Origin: Thelonectria olida
Taxonomy: Eukaryota > Ascomycota > Sordariomycetes > Hypocreales > Nectriaceae
Direction of reading: 5' to 3'
DNA: 64,000 nucleotides
Assembly (NCBI GenBank): GCA_020736575.1
Contig: JAGPYM010000092.1
Coordinates: forward strand, 1 to 64,000
Shown: positions 32,510-44,649 of the stretch, piece after piece
Layout: every line of letters begins with the position of its first letter
Position numbering within the stretch: position 1 is the stretch's first letter
Notes under the pieces: model-generated
Told to the model about the DNA's origin: nothing
Seen by the model: the letters and a program-made list of their open reading frames with translations, nothing else
Database searches by the model: none
Translations under genes and position numbers: made by a program

Positions 32510-35140
32510 TTACAATGAACCTTTTCCTTTCCCTTTCCCTTTTCCTTTACCTTTCGCCTTTGAGTGCCACTTGACCTTGTTCTTCCGCGCAGCCTCAGCC
32601 GTTTTCTCCTCATCATACCGCCAGCGCTTCCAATTCTCCTCCACCCACCAACGGCCCATAAACGCCGCCGCCTCGGCCCATTCCGCGGCCGCGATGCCGT
32701 GCTTTTCTTCGATTTCTCCCAGAAAGGCCCGGAACGTCAGTGAACGCACAGGACTACGCTCGTGAGGGTCCTCGTCCAGATTAACAAAACGCCACTCGAC
32801 GTCGTCGACGATAGGCACCACGATGCGCCACTCCGGTCGGCTGGCATCACGCACGCTGACCATTGCACGGCCGGGATTGAGCACCGTGAACTGCCAGTTG
32901 GGCTGGCCAGTCTCGTTCGACACCTTGTTTATTGGTCGCAGTAGGGACTGGCCTTCGTAATTCCGCATCAAATCGCCGGCAGCTCGACTCTCCGACTTTG
33001 ACAAGGAGCCAGTCTCGCGCAGCATGTCGAGAATGGTGGGTAGGATTTGCAGCGAGATGACCGAGTCGTTGACGTTGATTTGCGGCAGCTTTGGATGCGA
33101 CAAGACCAAAGGGACGTGGAAATTGGCCACATGAGGGTTGTAATACGGTGTGACGGAGCCTTCCTCGGCAATCGAGATGCCGTGGTCGCCCACAAAGACG
33201 ACCAGCGTCTCATCAGCAACGCCCTCTTCGTCGAGAATGTCCAAAACCCTCTTCAGCCAACGGTCGACCGAGCCCACCGTGTTGACGTACTTGGATAGCT
33301 GGCGCAAGTTGTCGTCCTTGGTCAAGGGCACGTATTTTTCATACTTGGGCAGCCAGAAGGGCATGTGTGTTGTGCCTGTCAGATGAGTGAGAAAGACGCG
33401 CTCGTTGTTCTTCTTGGCCGAAGCAAACGCATCCCGGACGTAGTCTTCCAGCGCTACCTCTGGAATACTCCACCAGTGTGTCTCGGGTACTCTGGGCGGG
33501 CCAAACTTGGGAGATGGACCCTTCAGGTACTCATACGCAACCGTGTTTTCGGGAGGGAACCCGATGTTGGTCATTAGCATGTCTTGCCTGTCGTATAGGT
33601 TGGTGACAGACTGCATAAAGGAGGACTTCCATTTGAACGAGGTGAAGTCGTGCGTTGCCTTGTCCCTGCTGTGGTTGAGGGCGTTGAAGGCGTCAAAAAT
33701 GTGTGGCAGGCATGGCTGGTAGATGTGGTTGAAGACCTCGACGTTGAAGTCGACAGTGACTGGACTCAGACCGCATATCGTGCCTGCGAGACTCTTCAAC
33801 GTGTACGTCGCCGTGGTGTGCGCACTTTTGAAGTTGATGCCGCCGCGTGGCGTCTTGTTTGCGTGCTGAAAGCCGTCGTCGTATTCTCCAGTCAGGAAAT
33901 TGGCCGTCGGAGTGAGGGTGGAAAGAAACTTCCCGACAGATGGGGGGACTCTATTGTCCGGAAAGGACTTGGCCAGCTTGTCCCAGATGAGGCCGTCGTG
34001 CTTCAGAGGGAAGATGTCTTTTCGGGTACTCTCGAGCTTGATCAGCATGACGTGCCGGATCTTGACGCTGGCAAGCTTTTTGCGGAGTTGAGGGAGCAAG
34101 TCATTCTTCAGGTTGGAGATTCTCATCGGATCCTGATCAGCGCGATAATGTGTACGGCCCTTTTTATACCAATCCTCAAACCCCGCGAGTGGTTTGCCCC
34201 GAGGCAGCCAGTTGAAGCGAACCGGCTTGTGGAGGGCAGTTCTGTTATCCCAAGAGAACTCGATACTAGATCCGTACACTGGAGCCAGGCTTCCCAGACT
34301 GGGCGCTGATTTGTAAAAGTCGACGAACGGCAGCAGCGGTAACGTCCATGACATAAAGGTGAGGCCGCCGCTTTTGGGTCTCGCTGCGATCTCGACAAAG
34401 ATGACAAACAGGATGATGCCAACCACGGCGTAGCTGAGGACTTTGAGTTTGGAAATCGGCTTCGCATCGTTGTCGCCCGGATAGTCGTCGGCCTTGTCAG
34501 CATCGTCTCCTTTGCCGTCCAACACGGGTTCCATCTGGACTGCTGCCTCTTCGGTGTCCAGCTGCGGGAGATGGGCGTACTTGACACGCGACCTCGCGAT
34601 CGGAAGCTTCCTCCAGAGAAAGACGAATGGCCATTGGGTAATTTCGAGAACAAGGCCCATCACACGATGGCAGCCATCTTGCAACAGCCAGCCCACGAGC
34701 ACAATAGCGCCGAAGGTCAAGGAACACGACAGCAGGCCCTCCAGCAGAAGCTTGCGAGAATTTGAGTCGCTCGCAAACCCGATATTGCGCCAGTGGATTT
34801 CGGCACCCGTGACGTAGAAAAACGAGACGTTGAAGCTCGCCAGAGCAAGCAAGACGGCGACGACGGCGGAGCCAGTGGCGGGAGCAATGATCCGAAGCCA
34901 TAGCGCCCGTCTGCGCAGGTCCAGATCGAACAACAGGCGGAGGACGAGCAGCAGCACTACATCTTGGGCAAAGAAGGAGAGGCCCCAATGGAGAAGGTCT
35001 GAAGTTGCGAGGGCGGGGAGATGGGCGTAGACGTGGACGACCTTGCCAGCGACAACAGCCATGGCGCCGACGGCGAAGACGAAGCGGAGGTTTGCACAGC
35101 GCGAGGTGACGGCACCGATAAACCGACGCGCCGAGCCCAT
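32510..35140 (-). CDS. Membrane protein with sulfatase/alkaline-phosphatase fold
   Basis: A single-exon 876-aa protein (first ATG 35140). About five transmembrane helices occupy residues 1-180 and one more follows near 240; the sulfatase-like domain runs from about 350 to 730. Motifs include HVMLIKLESTRKDIFPLKHD (family position of the metal-coordinating nucleophile, here Ser/Thr rather than the Cys of true sulfatases), GTTHMPFWLP, VVFVGDHGISIAEEG and NPHVANFHVPLVLS. This arrangement resembles membrane-anchored phosphoethanolamine- or glycerol-phosphate-transferase-like enzymes and fungal 'sulfatase domain' proteins of unknown substrate. The C-terminus is a Lys/Gly repeat (KGKGKGKGKG), encoded by a CCTTTC-type pyrimidine repeat on the plus strand. 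Confidence 0.85.
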   Translation of the reverse strand: MGSARRFIGAVTSRCANLRFVFAVGAMAVVAGKVVHVYAHLPALATSDLLHWGLSFFAQDVVLLLVLRLLFDLDLRRRALWLRIIAPATGSAVVAVLLALASFNVSFFYVTGAEIHWRNIGFASDSNSRKLLLEGLLSCSLTFGAIVLVGWLLQDGCHRVMGLVLEITQWPFVFLWRKLPIARSRVKYAHLPQLDTEEAAVQMEPVLDGKGDDADKADDYPGDNDAKPISKLKVLSYAVVGIILFVIFVEIAARPKSGGLTFMSWTLPLLPFVDFYKSAPSLGSLAPVYGSSIEFSWDNRTALHKPVRFNWLPRGKPLAGFEDWYKKGRTHYRADQDPMRISNLKNDLLPQLRKKLASVKIRHVMLIKLESTRKDIFPLKHDGLIWDKLAKSFPDNRVPPSVGKFLSTLTPTANFLTGEYDDGFQHANKTPRGGINFKSAHTTATYTLKSLAGTICGLSPVTVDFNVEVFNHIYQPCLPHIFDAFNALNHSRDKATHDFTSFKWKSSFMQSVTNLYDRQDMLMTNIGFPPENTVAYEYLKGPSPKFGPPRVPETHWWSIPEVALEDYVRDAFASAKKNNERVFLTHLTGTTHMPFWLPKYEKYVPLTKDDNLRQLSKYVNTVGSVDRWLKRVLDILDEEGVADETLVVFVGDHGISIAEEGSVTPYYNPHVANFHVPLVLSHPKLPQINVNDSVISLQILPTILDMLRETGSLSKSESRAAGDLMRNYEGQSLLRPINKVSNETGQPNWQFTVLNPGRAMVSVRDASRPEWRIVVPIVDDVEWRFVNLDEDPHERSPVRSLTFRAFLGEIEEKHGIAAAEWAEAAAFMGRWWVEENWKRWRYDEEKTAEAARKNKVKWHSKAKGKGKGKGKGKGSL

Positions 35141-37279
35141 GGCAGCGAGGGGACGAGTGGTCACTGTTGAAGTTGGGTTAGCGAGGCTACTCGTCGGGGT
35201 TGAAAAGGCGAGTTGCCAGCGTCGATGCGGTCCTTGTAAAAAATGAATGGATTGACAAGTTAGGTGATGTTGTTTTCTCTAGGTTCTCCCCCACAAACCG
35301 AGCCTGCTGGGTTCCTTTTGAGCCCTCTGGTTCCTTTCAGCCTCCATTCTTCCTTCCTTCTGGTGCAGCTTCCACCCTCGTTGTGTCATACTGCATTTGT
35401 CGTTATGGCCTCTTCCTATTTAGGTATCTGAGCTCGTGACCCAACGTGTTTGACGGCTGAGCAATTTGCCACTGATGCACTTCAGTCAATAGCCGCCATC
35501 GCGCGGAGATGGGCTGAGACACACTGAGTGGAGGAAAGGCCGTTGATCGAGACAAGATAATTGGTGGGATGGGACGCTGAGTGGAGGGCGCTTGTCAATC
35601 CAAGCCCCGATCGGCAAGACACGCCGTGCATCCCTGTATTTATTCGTATTGGGAGTAGCTGGACCTCAATAGTCGGCGATGGTTCCAGATGGCTTGTGGG
35701 GAGCCGGTTCAGGGGGAGAAATAAAACACACATTCTAGCTCAAAACGTCTCGTGTTTTCCTTCCCCGCAGGCGATTTCGACAGCCCAGAAATGGCCAAAG
35801 TTTGTTCGAATCTCCTCTTTACCTTTAGGCTCAGCCGGTTAATCGGGACTTGCCTGTGCCTTAGTAGCGGAGGACAATCCCTGTCTGGTGCAAGCTTCAT
35901 GTTCAAGTTGGCCAGCTCCTTCATTGCCTCCTCGTATATGACTTTTCGGTAAATTATGGCAATCTAATGATGTGGCCACATCTATAGAGAAAGTCGAGGT
36001 TTTCCTCTTATTTGCTTTTGGCGTTCAAACCCCCTCACTAAACATTCCTCATCGTTTGACTGCCGGGCTGTTTTCCTCCAGCAGGTTCCTTCACCCCTTA
36101 ATTGGAGTCACGCAAGCACGCACCCGGGCACTAGAGTTATGGAAGCCGCTTGCCTTAGACTTTTCGGTCGCTTACCACGCGACCTTTAACCCTTCAAGAC
36201 TCAGTCTTCGGCGAGAACCGAGCTGATGTGCGCCCCCTTGCAACTTACGAGCCCCTGAACGCGGCAAGGGAGACATGGCTCAACCGGCCCCCACATGATG
36301 GAGGAGTACCTGTTCAGCTTGCTCCATTTCTAGGGCGGCAGGGCTGGGAGTGTGACAGATGTGGCGCTGGACACTTGACGTTGATTTGAGTATGGGAAAC
36401 TGCAAAATCAGGCAGTTCCAACCAGGAAGCTCCCGGCGGCCTACCAATGAGCCCGAGCCTTCTAAGAGAAGCGTCGATGCAATTAGACAATACGACGTGC
36501 TCTCTCGATGAGAACCAATGTGCCCAGATCTAGTAGCATTAAAGTATTCGGAGGCGGGTAACACAGATGAAGCAAATTGGATAAGGTAATTGCAATCACC
36601 CTAATTACAGAAGCCCCAATCTCCCCGCAAGTTCTGTCATTCTTCAGAATTTGCCGTATCGGCCAGGGGTGTAGGGTAAGGCGGACGTGGAGCCACGGTG
36701 GTTTGAATTCGCTGCAATGGACGGCCTCCATCGTTAGCCATAGTATCTTTTGTCCCAAACAAGTCCATCGCTGGTTTCTGATAAATCATGTTCCGCTTTC
36801 CATCTGGGAGGTTTCTCAAGCGTTGATCACCTCTGTTTTGACGCAGGAGCCTCTTTGAAGCGATGAGCCCGACGGCAGCCCTAGCGCTGATCTGTATGTT
36901 CCTGTCATAAAGGGATCTAGCGTAAGAGTGACTGGGTACGCAGACGTGATGTGAATGCCGCAAACCATGGAAAAGCGGATGACTATCTGAGCTAGCTTGA
37001 ACCACCCCAGTCCCTCGGAATGCGGAGGCGATCTACCTCGGACATTTCTTTCACTAGAATGAAGTACTATCAAGTCAGTCGCACCAGGCACAGTCGTATC
37101 AATTTGTCCACATTAATTGTAAAGACATTAATTCTTACACAGTCTATATCAATGTACGCAAGACCACACATTGATTCTGCCTTACTCAGCTCTCGCAGCG
37201 ATAACTATCGACTGTTTCGTCAATTCGTAAGTACTCGACCTCCAGCAAAGCCAAACACTCAGCTCAACCGTCTTCCAAC
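35141..37279. other. 2.1-kb intergenic region
   Basis: No supported gene. Several open frames of 60-120 codons occur on both strands but none has a domain, paired exon or sensible start. The part next to 35140 should hold the sulfatase-like gene's promoter. Confidence 0.45.
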
Positions 37280-38469
37280 TTAAACGCCAATCAGCTTAAA
37301 CTGCTCCCACAATGCCCTCCCCTCCAGCACATCCCCATCATCCACTCTCCCCTCAACCGAGCCGATGAACCGCTGGTAAAAAGGCTCATCAGAAATAACC
37401 AAGTCGTTTGTCACGTTCAACCTCAAAGTGCCCTCCCTACCAAGCCGGAACGTGAGCTCCAATCCCAACGGCGGCGCCGATCCAGCCGCTGGCGGATACT
37501 CATCGTTCCCACCCCAAGGACGCACCACGACAGCTTCCTCGGCACAGCTCAGCTCGACAAACTTGCCGTGCTTTGAGACTGTGGCCGAAACGAGTTCTGT
37601 CGTATTGGGTCCGCCTGCGACGGGGATCTGGCCGTCTGAGAAGACGACCGAGTAGGGGCCGACGCGCGCGTGGCCCCAGTACGTGTGCTTGACGTCGTTG
37701 GCAAAGGGTGTCAGGCCCCAGTTCTTGTCGTGGTACCCCAAACCCTGGAATCGCAAGCGCGAGCCGTCGACGTCAAAGTCTACCGTTGCGTCTGCGTCCG
37801 GCACGGCGTTGGACCAGCCAACGTTCAAGAAGGCAAGCTCGTTGGCGCCGGGGACGTTGGGGCTGCAACTGAATCGCGGAGGGGCAACGGAGCGCAGCTT
37901 GATCTTGCCGCAAACACCAATCTCAGGAGAGTCGACAGCGACTTCGTAAACAATTCTCGGGCGTGAAAGACTGGACCCGGCGAACCAGGCTCCAGTTCCT
38001 TGCCAGTCTCCCGTCAAGCCCTCTTCGTTCTCGACGATGACCACTTTGTGACTAACTGGCAAGTCGTAGGCAAACAGAGTTCCGTTTTCAAACGTCCCGG
38101 AGAGCCCTACTGAGAGAGGACCATCGACATATCCGCCTGGAAAGCCCACCGAGCCTGCATTGTAGAAGACAACATTGATGGACTCGTTTTTGGATTGAGT
38201 GGACACGACGTCAAAGTACCACCTTATCCAAAGGTCAGTAATGGCGGGTATATCGCACGTCAAGCATGTCAAACTCACCATTCATACGATGTGATATTGG
38301 CGGTGGTAGAAAGCTTCAAACCATCGAGCGAGCCCGTTCCAGCCACCGTCTCAGCCGTTAATGGACCATTGTGAAGCTTGTTGGGGAGTATGCTGACACC
38401 ATGTTTAGCGGTGACGAGGTGGCATAGGAGCGTGAGGACCGTCGCAACAGCGTGGGCTTTGGACGCCAT
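37280..38469 (-). CDS. Diels-Alderase/CrtC-like lipocalin protein with signal peptide
   Basis: Two exons, 38469-38279 and 38222-37280, join across a 56-nt intron (GTGAGT ... GGATAAG) to 377 aa. The N-terminus is a signal peptide (MASKAHAVATVLTLLCHLVT). The junction creates SYEWWYFDVVS, and YHDKNWGLTPFANDVKHTYW followed by GHARVGPYSVV are hallmarks of the fungal Diels-Alderase family, related to hydroxyneurosporene synthase (CrtC) and built as two lipocalin-like barrels. Such enzymes catalyse intramolecular cycloadditions (decalin formation) or other pericyclic steps in polyketide pathways. No polyketide synthase or other biosynthetic gene is present in the window, so the substrate and the pathway are unknown. 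Confidence 0.8.
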
Positions 38470-40044
38470 TATTAAACCTTTAAAGAAAGCTGGTGATACT
38501 CTGTAGGCCCGTCTATTCAGTGGGTTAGCATTGAATACTGGGAATTATTTTATACGGATCCCTCGGCTTGCTGACTGTCATGCAGCCCTCATGAGGCCCC
38601 GACTTGCCGTCCGAGTTCAGCACAACTGTATCCGACATTTCCGATCAACGTCAGCAGGTTGCACGGCCAACTGGCGACTACTCGAGTCTAGACCAAAATG
38701 GTGGCAACTTTCTGGGTTGAGGGCGCCATTCTCATGCATGTCAGCTTCATTAGCGGCATCATGTCTCACGGTACGACTTCAACATTCTCTCCGGAGCATG
38801 ATGTCGTAGTACATACCTTGTATTTGGTGTCAACTCCAGCTCTGCAAGCTGTTGCCAATCACTTCCTTTAGCATGCTCTGGAAGTGCTTTCTTAGGATAC
38901 GCCGGGAATATTTGCATCTTCTCCGACCGTCATACGTACGAGAAAGGTGCAGTCACGACATCGCACTTTTATGGTCACCACTCAATGCATTGCATGTTAG
39001 TAAGACTATGGTAAGCTGACAACGACGTATGTGGCTTTTTCTCGCACCTCTTGCTTGAGTGCGTTGGACAACGATAATGTAGCAGAGTGCGCTCTTCATT
39101 ACGCAACGAAAAACAACACTACCGAGACGTACCTGGCCAAAGGCATGATGCAGTATCCATGCGAAATTTCCTGGGACCTTGAGGCTCTTCACATAAGTAC
39201 CTCGCTCGACGCCTTCCGCTTTCAACCCTGGGATTTCCGACACGGCGCTCCCCTCGTTGTCGATGACCCTCTTAACCTCGATTCACGATTCATCGTCTCT
39301 TGTCCTGCTGGCGAGGCAATTGACTTCCTCCATACTAGATGCACATACAATGGGTTCCGTGGCTGAAAACTGAGCTATGAGTAAGAAACACGATAAGTTT
39401 CAAGTCTTTATCAGATTATATGAGATCATACTTGAGGTTTACGTCTTGACAGAGTATCACGTCTGTTTATAAGACACCCTACCACCCTTAGTCACATTCT
39501 TTAGACAAGCATGGTTTCCATCAACCATGTCCTAAACATTGTTTCACTCCAGACAGCCAACCCTCTCAACCCGGCGACCACCTTGCAGCAACCACTATTG
39601 TCTTTTTATCGCTAATGGTTTCAATCTTAAATATGTCCTACGGCGGGAGTTATACTGCGCAAGAGACTTGACAATTTTTGACGGATGTAGTCGCCGAAAT
39701 CAAGAAGCTCCGACTTCCCAAGTTTTATTTGTCTAAAATGCGATCTGGGTAGCTAAATTTTGAATAAAAGGGAAAACCGAGAACCTAACACCACTATAGA
39801 TCCTGGCATTCACCTCGGTAACTTCCCCTGCGCCTCTCCGAGAACTCTTCCGGTGGCTTTTCAAGAAGAACAACAACCCCATGTCTATCATGATGAAACT
39901 CCTCCTTTGCCCTCTTCAGGTTCTGGTCAGAAATCTCCCCTTAAGCTGCCCAAAGTGCATCCTTAAGCTCTGCTTTACTGAATTTTTGACGTCTGCCAGC
40001 GAGTGCAAACTTGACGCAGGCCTTGAGACCCCACTGCGAGGCAG
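38470..40044. other. Intergenic region
   Basis: No supported gene in about 1.6 kb. The open frame at 39031-39366 lacks an ATG start and any family feature. The first few hundred bases are the likely promoter of the Diels-Alderase-like gene. Confidence 0.4.
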
Positions 40045-41074
40045 TCAACAGAAAGGGGAATAACGAACGTTGGCGGTTTTCTCGTCTTCAGCCCATCGAC
40101 GTATCATCGAGTACATGTATACTGTCTGCATTCTTCCGCAATCGAGGGCTACGAGGGCTGCCGTATGCAAACAATCAAGGTCCCCAACTCTTGATCTAGC
40201 CAGTAGCCGCACAAGTTCCAACCCATAGGGTTCCACCGCTGGCACGACCAAGGCGTAGTTGTATCGTTAATATTGCTCCTCGATGTGGCCCTGCTCTGGG
40301 CTCGTCGACCACATAGTTCTTGCATTGTTCTTCCTGTCTAAACTTCTCCGCAGCAGGGACATATGCCACGTTGAGTAAGAACAGGATCGTGCTCGTTATG
40401 GTGACATGACCACTTAGAGATTTCAGCGCCCAGAACAGCTCATCTGAGCCTCCACCAAAGAACACTTTCTTCGCAGCTAATATGGTGTTCCGAAGCCCAA
40501 AAGTCTTCGACTAACCCAGTTCAATCTTTTTCAATGGCCCATCGTAGAAGCCACTTTCGAACTTGAATGCTGGATGCCCCAAGGTTTTTCTTGACCAAAG
40601 TCGATGCTGACACGCGCGCTATCATCCATTGCTCAAGAATGAACTCTTTCCGTGTGTCAAAGGGTGCATTGCCTCCAGCACTATCCTCGTTTATCCCGTC
40701 CAAGTCGAGATCGTCTAGGGATTTCTCATCTAATGGTGGCAGCAGCTCAGGGTCATATCTTATGATGTGTGGAGTACCTCGGATGTGACCATGGTGATGG
40801 CGACTGGGACCATCGTCCGTGAATATTGAGGGGAGAAGCTTATTAAAAACTTCCGCGCAGATGTAATATTGATATCTCCTGAAATATGCATCTCGTCGTA
40901 GGTCTGAGTGGATACGTCGGCGCATTCTTTCGGCTTTCGTCTGGAGTTCCGAAATGTGAATACTGCAGGTTGATGGACCATCCACCATAGTTCACATCGG
41001 TACAATTCGCATAGGGTCTTGTTGGCAAGTTCATGTATAGAGCGGAACTCTATTTCCATGAGGTCTTGAATCAT
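40045..41074 (-). pseudogene. Uncharacterised coding remnants
   Basis: Several minus-strand frames look protein-like and may belong to one gene. From 41074, EFRSIHELANKTLCE could join, across a possible 41-nt intron (GTACCG ... CCTGCAG), to HISELQTKAERMRRRIHSDL; that frame ends at 40521 with VRKWLLRWAIEKD. Further down, KKVFFGGGSDELFWALKSL and, one frame away, GDLDCLHTAALVALDCGRMQ (loosely ankyrin-like) are separated by a frame change near 40.24 kb. I do not recognise the family. The frame breaks suggest decay, but an intron-rich real gene cannot be excluded. Confidence 0.3.
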
Positions 41075-41097
41075 TTTCTCACTTTCTCACTTTCGTT

Positions 41098-42015
41098 TTA
41101 TTGTTCGTTTGAGCAAGTTCGCTCGGGAAATCGTGTGGAGGTAGCGTGGACCCTCAGACCTTTGGAATATCCGGCTTTTTGTAAACCTGTAAGACGTCGG
41201 GACACCCCGTCTTGGAAAGGCCCGTCAAGGAGTTTGAATGTCCGATGTTCTTCAAGGCCGTCAGACTGTTGGAATACTCGGTCTTGGTAAAGACCCGGAA
41301 CGATAGTCATGGTAGCCTCATCGCGTGTGGCCAAGCCCTCTGAAACAAGCACCTCCGCCAGGTTGTCAGTAAGCGAGACCTGTCGGCCTGTTGACCCTTT
41401 GAGACTTGGAAACAGAATCGCGACAAGACTACTGCTACCCAATCCCAGTCCAATTCTCCCCAGAAAGGGTAAAAAGATCCTGCGCCATCAAATTCAGGAC
41501 CGAGCTGGTCAAGTCGGTACATGGAACAACTGGCGCTTTCATATCACGTGGTTGCGTTTGCAGTGACATAATTGTAGGATAGAGAGGTTGCTCAGCTGCT
41601 CGTCGATGGGCAGCGTCAGGCCAGAAGTCTGAGGTCGTAATTCCCAACGTCGGAGCAGGGTTTGCAAGGTTTTACTTGTCTTTGGGTGAGTGCCTAATGG
41701 TTTGATGTCCCATAACAGTTTCTGCTGATTCTTGGAGCGCCATTTCTGAAATGTCCATGACCGCAGTCCTAGGATTGGGTCCAGCTGATACTCATCAATG
41801 CTCCAGGCTTCCCCCATGCGAGTCACCTGGAAAAAGATGGGCACTTCTCGAGAGGTATCAGCATTCAAGGGCGAACCGCGACTCAGTTGACAGGCTGTTG
41901 AGCAGACAATTAACGTGGGGTCATTGTCATAGAGTTTGGCTAACGGCGAATAGTCCTCCAGCTCGCTGCAAGGCGGATTTAGATATCTCGCCACTTCTCG
42001 AATATCGCCACTCAA
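41098..42015 (-). CDS. Hypothetical protein, uncertain
   Basis: A minus-strand frame from 42015 to 41539 (158 codons) reads naturally (ELEDYSPLAKLYDNDPTLIV, EVPIFFQVTRMGEAWSIDEY). Open frames in other phases continue to 41098, possibly as further exons of the same gene, which might also include the remnants at 40.0-41.1 kb. No domain was recognised; exon structure is unresolved. Confidence 0.25.
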
Positions 42016-43269
42016 TGCTTGGTATGGTGGCTGGTTTGAAAAGTCCTAGAAAGAGACTTTTACTTTAAAATTAATGTTAAATTTTAAGATTCTTCTACCC
42101 TTAACCCAGACTCTAAGCAATCTTGCAGCTGTACCATACAGACCAATCGTAGTATGCCTTACTAACGGCGCCGACGCAAGGAGACTCCTAATACCACCAT
42201 CCTACAACCATTCGTTATTCTGCACGATCGATATGTCCAGAGTGAGCAACAAGGAAGGGGATAAGATCACGGCAAGCACAGCCAGCCATTCAGAGCTGAA
42301 GATGCTCATTGTTCATGCGATTGGCTCTGGTGTCTGTCCTGCCTCCGCCCCTGGCCGGAGAAACGACATGCCAAGCGGCATGGCCACAGCCGCTGACATA
42401 GCGTTGTCTGCATTTTCTAACGGCCGAGCCCGCCGATTGCTCTAATAACCAAGTATTCAAGCATATTGTAGGTGTTTTAACTGCAAATGAGAATGAACAC
42501 TTCCACCTGTCTCCCCTCCAAATTGGCCAACGCTCATAATTCCCTGGCCCATTACTCTCAGTCGAACTCACCTGGGACAAAATTAGCAACAGACGGGTGT
42601 GTCATCTATCACCACCCTCTCCGATATGGAATCAGATGTAGTGCCTCTACCCTACCCGTCATTTTGGCATCAAGGGCTTGCAATAGAAAAGTTGAAGGCA
42701 CCAACTCGCAGGAATCTTAGCCTAAGTCGATGTTGAGGGTGAGTCAATTAGCCTACCAGTCTCTCAAACCAGGGGGTTCGTGAAATGTGGTTGAGAACGT
42801 GAGCTAGGCTGTCATGGGAAACGGATAGAGTATAAAGAGTGTGTTCTGCGGACATCCGCGAGGCGAGCAATGACATAGTACTTAAGCGACACTTTTGTTT
42901 TGAACGACTTTGTCAATTATCCGGCCAGCGGGACGCAGTGTGGCAGTGCTGTATCAAAAACATGTGATCCGCATTAACAGCCCTTCTGCCCCGTCAAATC
43001 ATTCACGAGACTGGGGTTGAGTCACCTCATGAGGGGAGGACACTGGACGCTTTCACATTGGTGCGGCTTATTCCGTTAGGCTTATTCTAAAATTTGAGTT
43101 AGGAGGCTATGACGACGAGATGACGATACTACCAAGAATTATTCTTCCAGAGATCCAACACAGCCATGGTGCTGCCTAGGTCGTCGACCCAACCAGGTAT
43201 ATTAGTTAGAATCTGTTTTGCCAAAACTCGTATTTCGTTCACAAATTATGAAGAAAGTTTATTCACACT
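42016..43269. other. Intergenic, promoter of membrane protein gene
   Basis: No supported gene in 1.25 kb; small open frames lack features. Confidence 0.4.
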
Positions 43270-44649
43270 ATGGATCTTTTCTCGGTCACTCTTCTCTCCT
43301 TCACATGGGCATGCATGATTGGCGGCGGAGTTTACCTCCAACTGGCACAATCACCAAGTCTGAGACGCAGCCTCAACGCTCGCCAAACCCTCAATATCAG
43401 CCTCATATTTACCACTTTCGCGGTCGTTTTCAATGAGACTCTCCTTGATCGATGTTGGCGTCGTATATCCATTCATGCTCTTCGAGGCCCTCCCTGCGGG
43501 AGCCATCTCCGCGCCGCCAATTTCGAGTGGCTAGTCACGCTGAGAAGAGCGTTTTCGTGTAGCCTGTCCGTCAGAGAGTTTCGCACCGCGACCAGCTATA
43601 TGCTCCTCCGATGGGGCACGGTTGCCGCGTTCCCTTTGATTCAAATCTCCATCAGTATCTCGCCCTCGGAGAGTCTTGACACGGAAGACTTTATCATCAA
43701 ATTCAGGCCTTGGTTCATACCAATAGCGGTATTGGTTCATTTCCTTGCCTTGGTAACGGCTTTCGTGAGTGCCGGCCTGCCCCCTTTAGGCTTCCTCAAA
43801 GGCGGATACGGACAGCAGGCTTTACAGAAGGCCTATCAGCCTTTTCTGGATAAAGTCCCGATGGGCTCAACGGCGACTTACGAAGATGTAGCCAGATACC
43901 TCGAGGGAAAGAACGATAATTTAATCGAGGAGCCGCTAACCAAACCCCATCAACCAGGACGGCAGTTATTCGCAAAGCTGAGAGGAATAGCACCGGGAAT
44001 CGCATTACTCCTATTCACGGTAATGCTCACTATTATATACGTTTGCACATGGGGCGGCCATTCCCCAGCGACAACATTTTATGCGGTCCAGCTCAGCTAC
44101 CTTGCAGGAAACGTGGGATACACTCTCGCTATTGATAATATTATCTGGCAAGTTTCACTCGAGTCGATTACTTTTAGGGGAAAATCTCCTCGTGATGTTG
44201 GCACGAACCACCTCAATTCCTCATCGGGTATTATGTTAGCCATCAAGTTGTTCAGCAGGTCCACTAGCTGCCTTGCAAAATTCTTGATGCTTCTCTTCTT
44301 GTTCCAAGCCGCAATTGTACGCATCCTTTTCACACAGATGGGATTTTTTTGGACCATAGAACGCAATACCCGCACACAAGACTCTTCTACCGGAGAAGCC
44401 TATGCCAGTAAAGCGGATTTTCTATGGTTGATTGCATCTTCTTGGGTGTTACTTGGGCCGGCTATTTTTATACCATTCACCATCTTTCTATTCATTCGCT
44501 TTCAGGCACCCCTTTGCAATAGAGACGGTTGGAGGGTGGCCAAAATCCAAGAGGATGGCGTTGAGTGTCTTGGGCATTATGGAGTGGTGAATGGAATAGC
44601 CAAATTTGGACACGACGTTGAGACTTTTGAAGTTGGGAGGCTACTTTAA
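43270..44649 (+). CDS. Multipass membrane protein, unknown function
   Basis: A 459-aa single-exon frame beginning MDLFSVTLLSFTWACMIGGG. Roughly seven to eight hydrophobic helices are visible (for example around residues 5-25, 110-130, 150-175, 235-260, 270-290, 340-360 and 385-415). A hydrophilic loop sits between (GYGQQALQKAYQPF, TATYEDVARYLEGKNDN), and the C-terminal tail is soluble (DGVECLGHYGVVNGIAKFGH). I do not recognise the family; the topology would fit a fungus-specific integral membrane protein. Codon use and length argue for a real gene. Its promoter side is the 1.25-kb gap upstream. Confidence 0.6.
   Translation: MDLFSVTLLSFTWACMIGGGVYLQLAQSPSLRRSLNARQTLNISLIFTTFAVVFNETLLDRCWRRISIHALRGPPCGSHLRAANFEWLVTLRRAFSCSLSVREFRTATSYMLLRWGTVAAFPLIQISISISPSESLDTEDFIIKFRPWFIPIAVLVHFLALVTAFVSAGLPPLGFLKGGYGQQALQKAYQPFLDKVPMGSTATYEDVARYLEGKNDNLIEEPLTKPHQPGRQLFAKLRGIAPGIALLLFTVMLTIIYVCTWGGHSPATTFYAVQLSYLAGNVGYTLAIDNIIWQVSLESITFRGKSPRDVGTNHLNSSSGIMLAIKLFSRSTSCLAKFLMLLFLFQAAIVRILFTQMGFFWTIERNTRTQDSSTGEAYASKADFLWLIASSWVLLGPAIFIPFTIFLFIRFQAPLCNRDGWRVAKIQEDGVECLGHYGVVNGIAKFGHDVETFEVGRLL

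Noticed and set aside
39031..39366. 111-codon open frame on the plus strand
   Set aside because: Begins with GTG, not ATG, and shows no domain or signal peptide.
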